DNA from: Citricoccus sp. CH26A
GTDB taxonomy: Bacteria > Actinomycetota > Actinomycetes > Actinomycetales > Micrococcaceae
NCBI RefSeq assembly: GCF_000224415.1
Contig: NZ_AFXQ01000003.1
Location: 1 to 64,000, forward strand
DNA length: 64,000 nucleotides
Direction: 5' to 3'
The position numbers and the translations under genes are program-made. This document shows positions 32,802 to 41,488 of this stretch, one piece after another; positions within the stretch are counted from its first letter, which is position 1, and every line of letters starts with the position of its first letter. A model generated the notes under the pieces. That model was not told where the DNA came from. It saw nothing but the letters and a program-made list of their open reading frames with translations, and did not search any database.

Positions 32802-34411
32802 CCGCGGCCACCGTCACCGCGCAGGGCTGGGGCTGGCGGCACGCCGGACGCGACCGGGCCGCCGTCGCCGGCCTGGACCTGACCATCCCCCCGGGGCAGC
32901 GGGTCCTGCTCGCCGGGCCCTCCGGGGCCGGGAAGTCCACCCTGCTGCACGGACTGGCCGGCGTGCTGGATCCGGCGGACGACTCGGAGGAGACCGGCCG
33001 GCTGCTGCTGGACGGCGTGCCCACCCGCGAGCTGCGCGGACACGCCGGACTGGTGCAGCAGGATCCCGAGACACAGGTGATCCTCTCGCGCGTGGGGGAC
33101 GACGTGGCCTTCGGCGCGGAGAACCTCCGTGTCCCGCCGGACGAGATCTGGGACCGGGTCCGCCACGCCCTGGCCGCGGTCGGGCTGGGGGAGGACGAGG
33201 GCATCGACCTGTGGCGGGACACGTCGCGACTGTCCGGCGGGCAGAAGCAGCGGATGGCCCTGGCCGGGGTCCTGGCCATGCGCCCGCCGCTGGTCCTGCT
33301 CGACGAACCGACCGCCAACCTCGACCCCGTCGGCGTGCTGGAGGTCCGCGACGCCGTCCTGGCGGTGGTCGAGGCCATCGGTGCCACGCTCGTGGTCGTG
33401 GAGCACCGGCTCGGGACGTGGGCCCGGCACGTGGACCGGTTGCTCGTCCTGGAACCGGGCGGGGGCATCAGCCACGACGGCACCCCCGCCGCGCTGCTCG
33501 CCCCGGACCCCGTCCGGGAGGACCTGGCCGCGGCCGGGGTGTGGGTGCCCGGGGTGGTGCCCGAACCCGTCACCCCCGCCCCCGGAGGCCCGCGGCCGGC
33601 AGTGGAACCCTCCGGTCCGGCACGGAGCCCGCGACGGGACCCCGCTGGTCACCGGGGCCCGGCCGGTCACCGGGACCCTGCGGGGACCGTGCTGTTGTCC
33701 GCCCGGGACCTGGCGGTGTCCCGGCAGGCGGTGAGGCCCGGCTGGCGCCGCCGCCTCGGGCCACCGCCGGCCCCGGTGCAACACGGACTGGACGTGACCG
33801 TGGAGGCCGGGGAGGCCGTCGTCGTGACCGGGCCGAACGGGGTGGGCAAGTCCACGCTGCTGCTGACCCTGGCCGGGCTCATCCCGGCCCACGCCGGGAC
33901 GCTGACCGCCACCGCCGCCCTGAAGGGACCCGGGGTCCGGTTGCCGGACGACCCCCACCGCTGGCCCGCCCGGGACCTGGTGAGCCGGGTCGGGACGGTG
34001 TTCCAGGAGCCCGAACACCAGTTCGTCGCGGCCACGGTGCGCGAGGAATTGGCCTTCGGGCCGCGTCACGCCCGGGACCACCGGACGGGCACGCGGCGGT
34101 GGTCTGACGCACAGGCCCGGGCCCGCGCCGACGAGTTGCTCGAGGCCACGGGGCTGACCGGACTGGCCGAGGTCAACCCCTTCACGCTCTCCGGTGGGGA
34201 GAAGCGCCGGTTGTCCGTGGCCACCGTGCTGGCCACCGGGCCGGACGTGGTGTTCCTCGACGAGCCGACCTTCGGGCAGGACGCCAACACCTGGGCGGTG
34301 CTGACCGGGATGCTGCGCCGGCTCGTCACCGAGGGCAGCTCCGTCGTGGCGGTGACCCATGACCAGGACTTCGCCGCGGCCCTCGACGCCCGGGTGGTGG
34401 AGCTGGCATGA
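32798..34411 (+). CDS. ykoD: ECF transporter ATPase with two ABC domains (YkoD-like)
   Basis: The 537-aa protein carries two nucleotide-binding domains in tandem. The first has GPSGAGKST (about residue 42), LSGGQKQR and LVLLDEPTANLD; the second has GPNGVGKST (about residue 345), LSGGEKRRL and VVFLDEPTFGQD. A Pro/Arg/Gly-rich link of some 60 residues with repeated HRGPAGHRDPAG joins them. The fused form is standard for the YkoEDC system. The GTG start overlaps ykoE (GTGA). Confidence 0.93.
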   Translation: MTAATVTAQGWGWRHAGRDRAAVAGLDLTIPPGQRVLLAGPSGAGKSTLLHGLAGVLDPADDSEETGRLLLDGVPTRELRGHAGLVQQDPETQVILSRVGDDVAFGAENLRVPPDEIWDRVRHALAAVGLGEDEGIDLWRDTSRLSGGQKQRMALAGVLAMRPPLVLLDEPTANLDPVGVLEVRDAVLAVVEAIGATLVVVEHRLGTWARHVDRLLVLEPGGGISHDGTPAALLAPDPVREDLAAAGVWVPGVVPEPVTPAPGGPRPAVEPSGPARSPRRDPAGHRGPAGHRDPAGTVLLSARDLAVSRQAVRPGWRRRLGPPPAPVQHGLDVTVEAGEAVVVTGPNGVGKSTLLLTLAGLIPAHAGTLTATAALKGPGVRLPDDPHRWPARDLVSRVGTVFQEPEHQFVAATVREELAFGPRHARDHRTGTRRWSDAQARARADELLEATGLTGLAEVNPFTLSGGEKRRLSVATVLATGPDVVFLDEPTFGQDANTWAVLTGMLRRLVTEGSSVVAVTHDQDFAAALDARVVELA

Positions 34412-35217
34412 GCGCCGTCCTGACCGCCCCGGCCCCCTCCCGCCCCGTGGCCGGCTCCCCGATGGAGCGGGCCCACCCGCTGGCGAAACTGGCCGCCCTC
34501 TTGCCGGTCACCGCCGTGCTGGTGGCGTCCATGGACTGGGTGTCCTCGGGCCTGGTGCTGTTGGTGGCGGTGGTCCTGCTGCCGCTCTCGGGCATCAGTG
34601 CCGGGCAGTTCCTGCGCAGGGCCTGGCTGCTCGTGGTCGCGGCCCTGGCCTCGGCGTGGGGCACCGCGCTGGTCGGCCAGGACACGGGGCGGATGCTGCT
34701 GGAGGCCGGACCGGTGTCCGTCTCGGTGGGGTCGGCGCTGGCCGGAGCCGCGACGGGCCTGCGCATCCTGGCGGTCGCCCTGCCGGGCGTGATCGTCTTC
34801 GCGACCACGGATCCCACCGACCTGGCCGACGCTCTGGCCCAGCGGCTGCGCCTGCCCGCGAGGTTCGTGCTCGGCGCGCTGGCCGCCTTCCGGCTGCTCG
34901 CCGTGCTGACCGAGGAGTGGCGCGTGCTGGGCCACGCCCGGCGTGCGCGGGGCGTGGGCGCCGGCGGGGGCCCGGTCCGCCGCACGACATCGTGGCTGGG
35001 ACAGGTGTTCGGGCTGTTCGTGCAGGCCATCCGCCGTGCCAGCCGCCTGGCCGTCACCATGGAGGCCCGCGGCTTCGGGGCCGGCGCCCGGACGTGGGCC
35101 CGGACCTCGGTCTTCACCGCGGGGGACGTCCGGCTCGTCCTCGGTGGGTGCGCCCTGGCCGCCCTGGCCGCCGGCCTGGCCCTGCGGACGGGGGCATGGA
35201 ACCTCGTCTGGGCCTGA
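34408..35217 (+). CDS. ykoC: ECF transporter transmembrane T component (YkoC-like)
   Basis: The 269-aa protein overlaps ykoD by four bases. It has five or six helices, with the coupling helices marked by LAVLTEEWRVLGHARRARG and RRASRLAVTMEARGFG; the ARG and EARGFG segments are T-component signatures that contact the ATPases. It completes a TPP-controlled three-gene import operon. A hairpin follows directly after the stop. Confidence 0.92.
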   Translation: MSAVLTAPAPSRPVAGSPMERAHPLAKLAALLPVTAVLVASMDWVSSGLVLLVAVVLLPLSGISAGQFLRRAWLLVVAALASAWGTALVGQDTGRMLLEAGPVSVSVGSALAGAATGLRILAVALPGVIVFATTDPTDLADALAQRLRLPARFVLGALAAFRLLAVLTEEWRVLGHARRARGVGAGGGPVRRTTSWLGQVFGLFVQAIRRASRLAVTMEARGFGAGARTWARTSVFTAGDVRLVLGGCALAALAAGLALRTGAWNLVWA

Positions 35218-35221
35218 ACCT

Positions 35222-35246
35222 GCCCCGGGCCTGAACCTGCCGGGGC
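35222..35246. terminator. Terminator hairpin between ykoC and the pabC-like gene
   Basis: GCCCCGG (35222-35228) and CCGGGGC (35240-35246) flank an 11-base loop. It lies between converging genes and could serve both. Two copies of GGGCCTGAACCTGCC overlap it. Confidence 0.55.
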
Positions 35247-35251
35247 GGGAC

Positions 35252-36322
35252 TCAGTGCAGCGGGCCGTGCCGCCCGGGGGACCGGTCCTCGTCCAGGAAG
35301 GCCGCGAGCCGGTCGGTCAGGTCCCGGTCCACGTCCAGCGTGACCCCGTCCAGGGAGGTCACCGGGGCCACTCCGCGCACCGAGGACACGAGCCACACGC
35401 CGTCCGCGTCGAACAGGTCCGACGGTTCCAGCGGACCGTAGCCGAGGTCCCAGCCGGCCGCCTGGGCGGCGGCGAAGATGGTGCCCTGACTGGTGCCCGG
35501 CAGGATCCCGGAGCTGCGCAGCGGCGTGACCAGCTCCACGGCGTCAGGGCCGTCGGCGGCCGGGATCCGGCGGGCCAGCAGCACGGTCGAGGTGGGGCCC
35601 TCGAGCACCTTGCCGTCGGAGGAGACGAAGATGACGTCGTCGGCCCCCTGGGCCGCGGCGAACCGCATGGCCGCCATGTTCACGGCGTAGCTGAGGGTCT
35701 TCGCCCCCATCAGCAGCCACGGGGCGCGCTCGGAGACGGAGGAGTCGAAGCCGCGGTCCAGCAGCAGGACGGACAGGCCGCGCTCGCGCCCGGACGCGAG
35801 CCCGGGGGAGACGGGGGAGACCAGCACCCAGTACGTACCGGTCAGTGCGGGTGCGTCCGGGGCGGTCCCCGCGGTCATGTCCTTCAGCTCGCCGTCGGAA
35901 CCGGTGTCCGCGGTGCCCCGCACGTAGTGCCCGCCGCCGGGGGCGCCCTCGGGGCCCCGCGTGGCCACGAGCTTGACCACGGCGTCCCTGCCCGGGTTCC
36001 CGGCCGCGTAGGCCGTCAGCCCGGTGACCGCCGCCTGGCGCCAGGCCTGGGCGTCCGGGACCGGCAGGTCGAGGGAGGCGGCCGAGGAGATCAGCCGCTC
36101 CAGGTGGGAGTCCTCCTTGCGGATCCGGTGCCCGGTGTCCCCGGCGAGGGCGGTCATCGTCTCGAAGATCCCGTCCCCGCGGGTCAGGCCCTGGTCCGTG
36201 ACCAGCACGGCAGGCTGCCGCGGGTCGGCGACCCGGGCGCCTACCCCGTCCGCGGACGGGTCGAGGAACACGACCACGGAGCCGCCGGGCTCCGGGATGA
36301 ACGATGCGGAGTGGTGCGTCAT
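35252..36322 (-). CDS. pabC: Class IV aminotransferase, probable aminodeoxychorismate lyase
   Basis: The 356-aa PLP enzyme has the class IV fold-type pattern: GLTRGDGIFETM near residue 45, MGAKTLSYAVNMAAMRFAAAQGADDVIFVSSDGKVLEGPTSTVL (the lysine in AKTLSY binds PLP), and a late GILPGTSQGTI. Its nearest function is pabC, which turns aminodeoxychorismate into p-aminobenzoate for folate; D-amino-acid or branched-chain activity cannot be excluded. A pabB-type gene lies 6.6 kb away in this window. The -10 TAGTCT lies seven bases before the ATG. Confidence 0.8.
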   Translation of the reverse strand: MTHHSASFIPEPGGSVVVFLDPSADGVGARVADPRQPAVLVTDQGLTRGDGIFETMTALAGDTGHRIRKEDSHLERLISSAASLDLPVPDAQAWRQAAVTGLTAYAAGNPGRDAVVKLVATRGPEGAPGGGHYVRGTADTGSDGELKDMTAGTAPDAPALTGTYWVLVSPVSPGLASGRERGLSVLLLDRGFDSSVSERAPWLLMGAKTLSYAVNMAAMRFAAAQGADDVIFVSSDGKVLEGPTSTVLLARRIPAADGPDAVELVTPLRSSGILPGTSQGTIFAAAQAAGWDLGYGPLEPSDLFDADGVWLVSSVRGVAPVTSLDGVTLDVDRDLTDRLAAFLDEDRSPGRHGPLH

Positions 36323-36329
36323 GGACCCC

Positions 36330-36335
36330 AGACTA
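36330..36335 (-). promoter_or_regulatory. -10 hexamer of the pabC-like gene
   Basis: TAGTCT on the reverse strand sits seven bases before the ATG at 36322. Confidence 0.5.
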
Positions 36336-36437
36336 CGCATCCGTCCCCGCGTTCCGAGCACACCGGCGGGTGCGCGCCAACACCGGTGCACACCCCCCGG
36401 GGCCTCGGCCGGGCGAGCAGCGGACCGCGCGGTCCCG

Positions 36438-39155
36438 TCAGACCCGGGCCGGTTCCGGTTCGGGGGCGGCCTCACCGGCGCCGTCACCCGGGGCGTCCTG
36501 CCCGGCCGCGTCATCCGCCGGCCGGACGGGCTGCGCGGAGGGGTGGTCGCGTTCCAGGGCGGCGCCCTCCACGTCCACGTTCGGCAGGATCCTGTCCAGC
36601 CACCGCGGCAGCCACCAGGCGGCGTCACCGACCAGGTGCATCAGGGCGGGCATCAGCAGCAGCCGCACCAGGAAGGCGTCCAGCAGCACCCCGAAGGCCA
36701 GGCCGAAGCCGATGGGCCGGATCATGGCGGACTCGGCGAAGACGAACCCGCCGAACACGGAGATCATGATGATCGCCGCGGCGGCGACCACGGCCCGGCC
36801 CGCGTGCAGGCCGTCCATCACGGCCACCCGGGACGGGGCCCCGTGGGCGTAGGACTCGCGCATGCCGGAGGAGATGAACAGCTGGTAGTCCATGGCCAGG
36901 CCGAACAGCACGCCCACCATGATGGTCGGCAGGAAGGCCAGGATCGGTCCCGGGCTGTGCACCCCGAACACCGCGGAGAGCCAGCCCCACTGGTAGATGG
37001 CCACCACGCCGCCCATGGCCGCGAAGACGGACAGGATGAACCCGCCGGTCGCGATCAGCGGGACCACCAGCGAGCGGAACACCAGGATCATGAGGAGCAG
37101 GGACAGCCCGACGACGACGCCCAGGTAGAGCGGCAGCGCGCCGGAGAGCTTGTCCGCGACGTCGATGAACCCACTGGTCATGCCGGCCACGGCCAGGCCG
37201 GAGGCCTCTCCGGCCGGCGTGGTGGACCGGAGGCCGTGCACCAGTTCCTCGGTCGAGACCGCGTTGGGGCCCTCGGCCGGGATGACCTGGAACATCATCA
37301 TGGTGGAGTCCTCGTTGACAGCGGCCGGGACCACCACCTCCACGTGGTCCAGGGAGGCCAGCTGCTCGCCGACGGCGACCTGCTGGTCGATGACCTCGCC
37401 CTCGTCCAGGCCGGCGGGCAGGTCGGCGGTGACCACGAGCGGGCCGTTGTACCCCTCCCCGAAGGCCTCACCGAGGGCCGTGTAGGACTGGTACGCGGCC
37501 GACTCCGGCGGTTCGGCGCCGCCGTCCGGCAGGCCCAGGCGCATGGAGAAGAACGGGATGGCCACGATCGCCAGGGCGAGCACGGAACCCAGGGAGATCA
37601 GCACGGCCCGGCCGGTGGGCATGGCCGCGCGCCGCGGGCCGGCACCGTGGGACCGGCGGGCCTCGAGGTGACCGGCGGAGGCCGACTCGCGGCCCCGCTC
37701 CTCTTGGCGGTTCAGTCCCGCCTCCACCGCGCGGACCTCCTGCTCCCGCTGCAGCCGCCCGCGTTCCGTGCGGCTCAGCGCGCGCTGGCCGATCAGTCCG
37801 AGCAGCGCGGGGGTGAGGGAGACGGCGATGAGCACGGCGATCAGCACGCAGAAGGCACCCACGGTGCCCATCAGGCCCAGGAACGGGATGCCGGTGACGT
37901 TCAGCGCGGCCAGTGCGATGATCACGGTCAGGCCCGCGAACACCACGGCGTTGCCGGAGGTGCCGTTGGCCAGGCCGATCGACTCGTGCAGCGGGGCGCC
38001 GTCCTTGAGCTGGCGGCGGTGCCGGTTGACGATGAACAGCGCGTAGTCGATGCCCACGGCCAGGCCGAGCATGAGGCCCAGCACGGGGGTGACCGAGAGC
38101 ATCTCGATCATGCCGGAGAACGCCAGGGACCCGGCGGCCCCGATGCCCACGCCGATCAGCGCGGTGAGGATCGGCAGGCCCGCGCCGATGAGGGTGCCGA
38201 GCATGATGACCAGCACGATGGCCGCCACGACCAGGCCGATGACCTCGGCCGGGCCCACGATGTTGGGGATGGTCTGGGACAGCGAGGTGGTCGGCAGCAC
38301 CTCGACCCCCTCGATGTCCGCGTCCTCCAGGGCGGAGACCACGGCGCCCTGGATGTCCTCGGTGACGTCCAGGGTGGGCCGGTCGAACACCACGTTCCCG
38401 ACGGCGGTGCTCCCGTCCTCGGAGACGGTGCGGTAGTCCCCGGCCAGGGCCAGCAGGTTCTCCCCGCGGTCGAGGTCGGCACTGCCGGCCTCGGCCTCCG
38501 CGGCGCCCTCCTCCAGCTGCGTCCGCTGCTGCTCGAGCTGGGCGCGACCGTCCTCGAGCTGGGCGCGGCCGGCGTCCAGCTGGGCCTGCTGCGCGTCCAG
38601 CTGGGCGATCACCGCCGGCGGGGCGCCGGCCGCCTCCGCCTGAGCCCGGCCGGCGTCGAGTTCGGCCTGTCCCGCGTCCAGCTGCCGCTCGGAGGCGTCC
38701 AGCTGCTCCTCGGCCCGGGCGACCTGTTCCCGCCCGGACTCGACCTGCTCCTGCCCCTCGGCCAGCTGGGCGCGACCGTCCGCGATCCGGGCCCGCTGGT
38801 CGGACAGCTCGGCCTCGGTGGCGAAGGGGTCCACCACGGAATCCACGCCCTCGAGGCCCTCGACCTCGGAGAGCACCTCGCCGATGCCCTGGCGCTGGTC
38901 CTCGGTGAGCTCCGTGCCGTCGGTGGTGCGGAACACCACCGAGCCGGTGCCGTTGGCCGCCTCGGGGAACTCCTCCTGCAGCCGGTCCGTGACCTGGGAC
39001 GTCGGGGTGCCGGGGATCGTGATGGACGTGGTGAGGGTGCCGCCGAAGGCCAGGAACCCGCCCACGGACAGGGCCAGCGCCGCCAGCCAGGCGACGATGG
39101 CGACCCAGGGCCGGCGGGACGAGGCGAAACCGAGGCGGTAGAGCAGTTCGGCCAT
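36438..39155 (-). CDS. MMPL/RND-family exporter with coiled-coil loop
   Basis: The 905-aa protein has two MMPL-type halves of six helices each (GVGIGAAGSLAFSGMIEML, GLAVGIDYALFIVNRHRRQL in the first; GLAMDYQLFISSGMRESY in the second). The GxxxDY segments are the proton-relay hallmark. The first outer loop contains an unusual heptad-repeat tract (about residues 117-230) with units such as LDAGRAQ, LEDGRAQ and LEQQRTQ, which should form a coiled coil. MMPL proteins export lipids or drugs; the cargo is unknown. A divergent TetR gene with an operator in the shared promoter suggests induced expression. GGAG lies eight bases before the ATG. Confidence 0.9.
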   Translation of the reverse strand: MAELLYRLGFASSRRPWVAIVAWLAALALSVGGFLAFGGTLTTSITIPGTPTSQVTDRLQEEFPEAANGTGSVVFRTTDGTELTEDQRQGIGEVLSEVEGLEGVDSVVDPFATEAELSDQRARIADGRAQLAEGQEQVESGREQVARAEEQLDASERQLDAGQAELDAGRAQAEAAGAPPAVIAQLDAQQAQLDAGRAQLEDGRAQLEQQRTQLEEGAAEAEAGSADLDRGENLLALAGDYRTVSEDGSTAVGNVVFDRPTLDVTEDIQGAVVSALEDADIEGVEVLPTTSLSQTIPNIVGPAEVIGLVVAAIVLVIMLGTLIGAGLPILTALIGVGIGAAGSLAFSGMIEMLSVTPVLGLMLGLAVGIDYALFIVNRHRRQLKDGAPLHESIGLANGTSGNAVVFAGLTVIIALAALNVTGIPFLGLMGTVGAFCVLIAVLIAVSLTPALLGLIGQRALSRTERGRLQREQEVRAVEAGLNRQEERGRESASAGHLEARRSHGAGPRRAAMPTGRAVLISLGSVLALAIVAIPFFSMRLGLPDGGAEPPESAAYQSYTALGEAFGEGYNGPLVVTADLPAGLDEGEVIDQQVAVGEQLASLDHVEVVVPAAVNEDSTMMMFQVIPAEGPNAVSTEELVHGLRSTTPAGEASGLAVAGMTSGFIDVADKLSGALPLYLGVVVGLSLLLMILVFRSLVVPLIATGGFILSVFAAMGGVVAIYQWGWLSAVFGVHSPGPILAFLPTIMVGVLFGLAMDYQLFISSGMRESYAHGAPSRVAVMDGLHAGRAVVAAAAIIMISVFGGFVFAESAMIRPIGFGLAFGVLLDAFLVRLLLMPALMHLVGDAAWWLPRWLDRILPNVDVEGAALERDHPSAQPVRPADDAAGQDAPGDGAGEAAPEPEPARV

Positions 39156-39241
39156 GAGGGGCGCTCCTTCGGGAGGGAAAGGCTGCAGCGGAGACCGGGG
39201 CGGCGCATCATGGGCAGAGTCCGCCGGCGGGTCCGGCGACC

Positions 39242-39270
39242 ACTATAGTAGACGGACCGTCTCGTATTGA
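39242..39270 (-). promoter_or_regulatory. MMPL exporter promoter with TetR-type operator
   Basis: On the reverse strand a -10 TATAGT (39242-39247) and a weak -35 TCAATA (39265-39270) are separated by 17 bases. The perfect palindrome AGACGG-A-CCGTCT (39250-39262) fills the spacer, where a bound repressor would block RNA polymerase. The divergent TetR gene begins 84 bases away. Confidence 0.65.
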
Positions 39271-39353
39271 AACAGGGTCCCCGCCGGCCCCCCGGCGCCC
39301 GAGAGGGTGCGGGACACCAGGGGCGGGGGACCGGCCGGCACAGGAGGTCATCG

Positions 39354-39956
39354 GTGAACGCAGCATCAGAGCCTGCTTCCACAGAACAGCGGGGGCGTCC
39401 GCGCAGTGAGAGGGCCCGCGTCGCCGTCCTGACCGCGGCCGCCGACCTCATGCTGGCCGGCGGATTCGAGCACCTCACCGTCGAGGGCATCGCCGCGGCA
39501 GCGGGCGTCGGCAAGCAGACGGTCTACCGCTGGTGGGGATCCAAGGCCGAGGTGGTCGTGGAGGCCATCGCCGAGAAGTACCTGGACGTGCCGATCGGCG
39601 GGCCGGTGGACACCGGGGACCTGCGGGCGGACCTGCGGGCGTGGCTGCTGGAGATCCGTGACCGGGTCGAGGAGGGGGACACCTCCCGGCTGGTCCAGGC
39701 CATCATGTCCGCCCTGGCCGCGGCGGGAGAGACGGCCGAGGCGATCGACGAGGCCCTCATCCAGCCGATCATGACCGGCCTCGACGCCCGGTTCCACGCG
39801 CACGACCGCACCCACCCGCGCTCCCTGCCGGCGCCGCCGTCGTTCCTGGCCGAGACCGTGGGCGCGACCCTGCTGCTGCACGTGATGTTCGGCCGACCGC
39901 TGGACGAGGAGCGGATCGGGCGGTTGCTGGACCTGGTGGCCCCGGCCGCACCGTAG
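39354..39956 (+). CDS. TetR-family repressor, divergent to an MMPL exporter
   Basis: The 200-aa protein has the TetR DNA-binding helix-turn-helix at about residues 18-62 (AVLTAAADLMLAGGFEHLTVEGIAAAAGVGKQTVYRWWGSKAEVV), with TVYRWW typical of the AcrR branch. The rest is an all-helical ligand and dimer domain. The GTG at 39354 is preferred: AGGAGG is six bases upstream, while the in-frame start at 39267 is in the intergenic region. It likely represses the divergent exporter and itself through the palindrome at 39250-39262. Confidence 0.88.
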   Translation: MNAASEPASTEQRGRPRSERARVAVLTAAADLMLAGGFEHLTVEGIAAAAGVGKQTVYRWWGSKAEVVVEAIAEKYLDVPIGGPVDTGDLRADLRAWLLEIRDRVEEGDTSRLVQAIMSALAAAGETAEAIDEALIQPIMTGLDARFHAHDRTHPRSLPAPPSFLAETVGATLLLHVMFGRPLDEERIGRLLDLVAPAAP

Positions 39957-39959
39957 GCT
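39954..39959 (+). promoter_or_regulatory. -10 hexamer for cls inside the tetR stop
   Basis: TAGGCT contains the TAG stop of the tetR gene and is followed by six bases and the cls ATG at 39966. This would let cls be transcribed on its own as a leaderless message. Confidence 0.45.
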
Positions 39960-39965
39960 GAGGGG

Positions 39966-41465
39966 ATGCTCTGGCCGCTCGCCGAGTTCGGCAACTATCC
40001 CCAATGGCTGACGATCCTGTCCTGGATCATCGACGTCGGTATCCGCGTGCTGCTGCTCGGCATCGTGCCGGGCGGCCGCCGGCCCGCCGTGGCGATGGCC
40101 TGGCTGCTGGTCATCTTCTTCCTGCCGCTGCCCGGCCTCGTGCTGTTCCTGCTACTGGGCTCCTTCCGGCTCGGTGGCCAGCGCCGGTCCCGGCAACGCT
40201 CGGTCAACGAGGCCCTGGGCCGTGCCACCTCGCACCTGACCCTGCCCAACGAGGCCGGACACGCGCCCCTGTACGTGGCCTCGGCCGCGCAGCTGACGCG
40301 GAACCTGACCAGTTTCCCCATGCTCGACGGCAACCACTTCGAGTTCATCACCGACTACCGCGCCTCGATGCAGCGGATGGCCCAGGACATCGACCGCGCG
40401 ACGGACTACGTCAACCTGGTCTTCTACATCGCGGCGCTGGACCCCGAGGGCCGCGAGGGCTACACCAACGAGGTGCTGGACGCCCTGGAACGGGCGAGGG
40501 CCCGCGGGGTGCGGGTGCGGATCCTGTTCGACCACATCGCCTCGCTGCGCGTGCCGGGATACCGGAAGCTGGTCCGCCGGCTGGACGCGGCCGGGCTGGA
40601 GTACCACCCGGCCATGCCCGTGATGCCGCTGCGCGGCAAGTACCAGCGCCCCGACCTGCGCAACCACCGCAAGATCCTCGTGGTGGACGGGCTGATCGGC
40701 TACACCGGGTCGCAGAACCTCATCGAGCCCGGGTACAAGCGGCGCTCGGCCCACCGCATGAACCGGCAGTGGGTGGACCTGATGGCCCGGATCACCGGTC
40801 CCACCGTGGCCTCACTGGACCTGGTCTTCGCCACCGACTGGTACTCGGAGACGGGTGACACCCTCGAGGGCCAGCTGCGGGACCCCACCGAGGAGGAGCT
40901 GAACGAACAGAACGGTTCGATCGCCCAGGTGGTGCCCTCCGGTCCCGGGTTCTCCAACGAGAACAACCTGCGCCTGTTCAACCACCTCTTCTACGCCGCC
41001 AAGCGCCGGCTCGTGGTGGTCTCGCCGTACCTGGTGCCGGACGACTCGATGCTCTACGCCCTGACCACCGCCGCCCAGAAGGGCGTCCACGTGGAACTGT
41101 TCGTGTGCCGCAAGGCCGACCAGTTCATGGTCCACCACGCCCAGCAGTCCTACTACGACGCCCTCCTGGCCGCCGGCATCCGCATCTGGCGCTACCCGGA
41201 CCCGAACGTCCTGCACGCCAAGCTGTTCACCGTGGACGACGACGTGGCCGTCTTCGGCTCCTCCAACATGGACATGCGCTCGTTCTCGCTGAACATGGAG
41301 GTCTCCGTGCTCACGGTGGGTGCGGAGATGGTCGAGGCCCTCACCGAGGTGATCGAGCAGTACCGGGAGGTCTCCGAGGAGCTGACCAAGGAGGAGTGGG
41401 ACGCCCGTCCGCGGGCCGAGCGCTGGGTGGACAACGTCTTCCGCCTCACCTCGGCCCTGCAGTGA
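39966..41465 (+). CDS. cls: Cardiolipin synthase, phospholipase D type
   Basis: The 499-aa protein has two N-terminal membrane helices (about residues 8-60) and two HKD active sites: HRKILVVDGLIGYTGSQN at about residue 234 and HAKLFTVDDDVAVFGSSNMD at about 416. The spacing and the two TM anchor match bacterial Cls, which joins two phosphatidylglycerols to cardiolipin. It follows the tetR gene by nine bases, so read-through is likely, but it also has its own -10. The length is typical for the family. Confidence 0.93.
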   Translation: MLWPLAEFGNYPQWLTILSWIIDVGIRVLLLGIVPGGRRPAVAMAWLLVIFFLPLPGLVLFLLLGSFRLGGQRRSRQRSVNEALGRATSHLTLPNEAGHAPLYVASAAQLTRNLTSFPMLDGNHFEFITDYRASMQRMAQDIDRATDYVNLVFYIAALDPEGREGYTNEVLDALERARARGVRVRILFDHIASLRVPGYRKLVRRLDAAGLEYHPAMPVMPLRGKYQRPDLRNHRKILVVDGLIGYTGSQNLIEPGYKRRSAHRMNRQWVDLMARITGPTVASLDLVFATDWYSETGDTLEGQLRDPTEEELNEQNGSIAQVVPSGPGFSNENNLRLFNHLFYAAKRRLVVVSPYLVPDDSMLYALTTAAQKGVHVELFVCRKADQFMVHHAQQSYYDALLAAGIRIWRYPDPNVLHAKLFTVDDDVAVFGSSNMDMRSFSLNMEVSVLTVGAEMVEALTEVIEQYREVSEELTKEEWDARPRAERWVDNVFRLTSALQ

Positions 41466-41488
41466 GCCGGTGACGCTCCCGGGCCGGG

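Noticed and set aside
36024-39248. 1074-aa open frame opposite the MMPL exporter
   Set aside because: It covers the antisense of two certain genes (pabC-like and MMPL) and has no recognisable domain.
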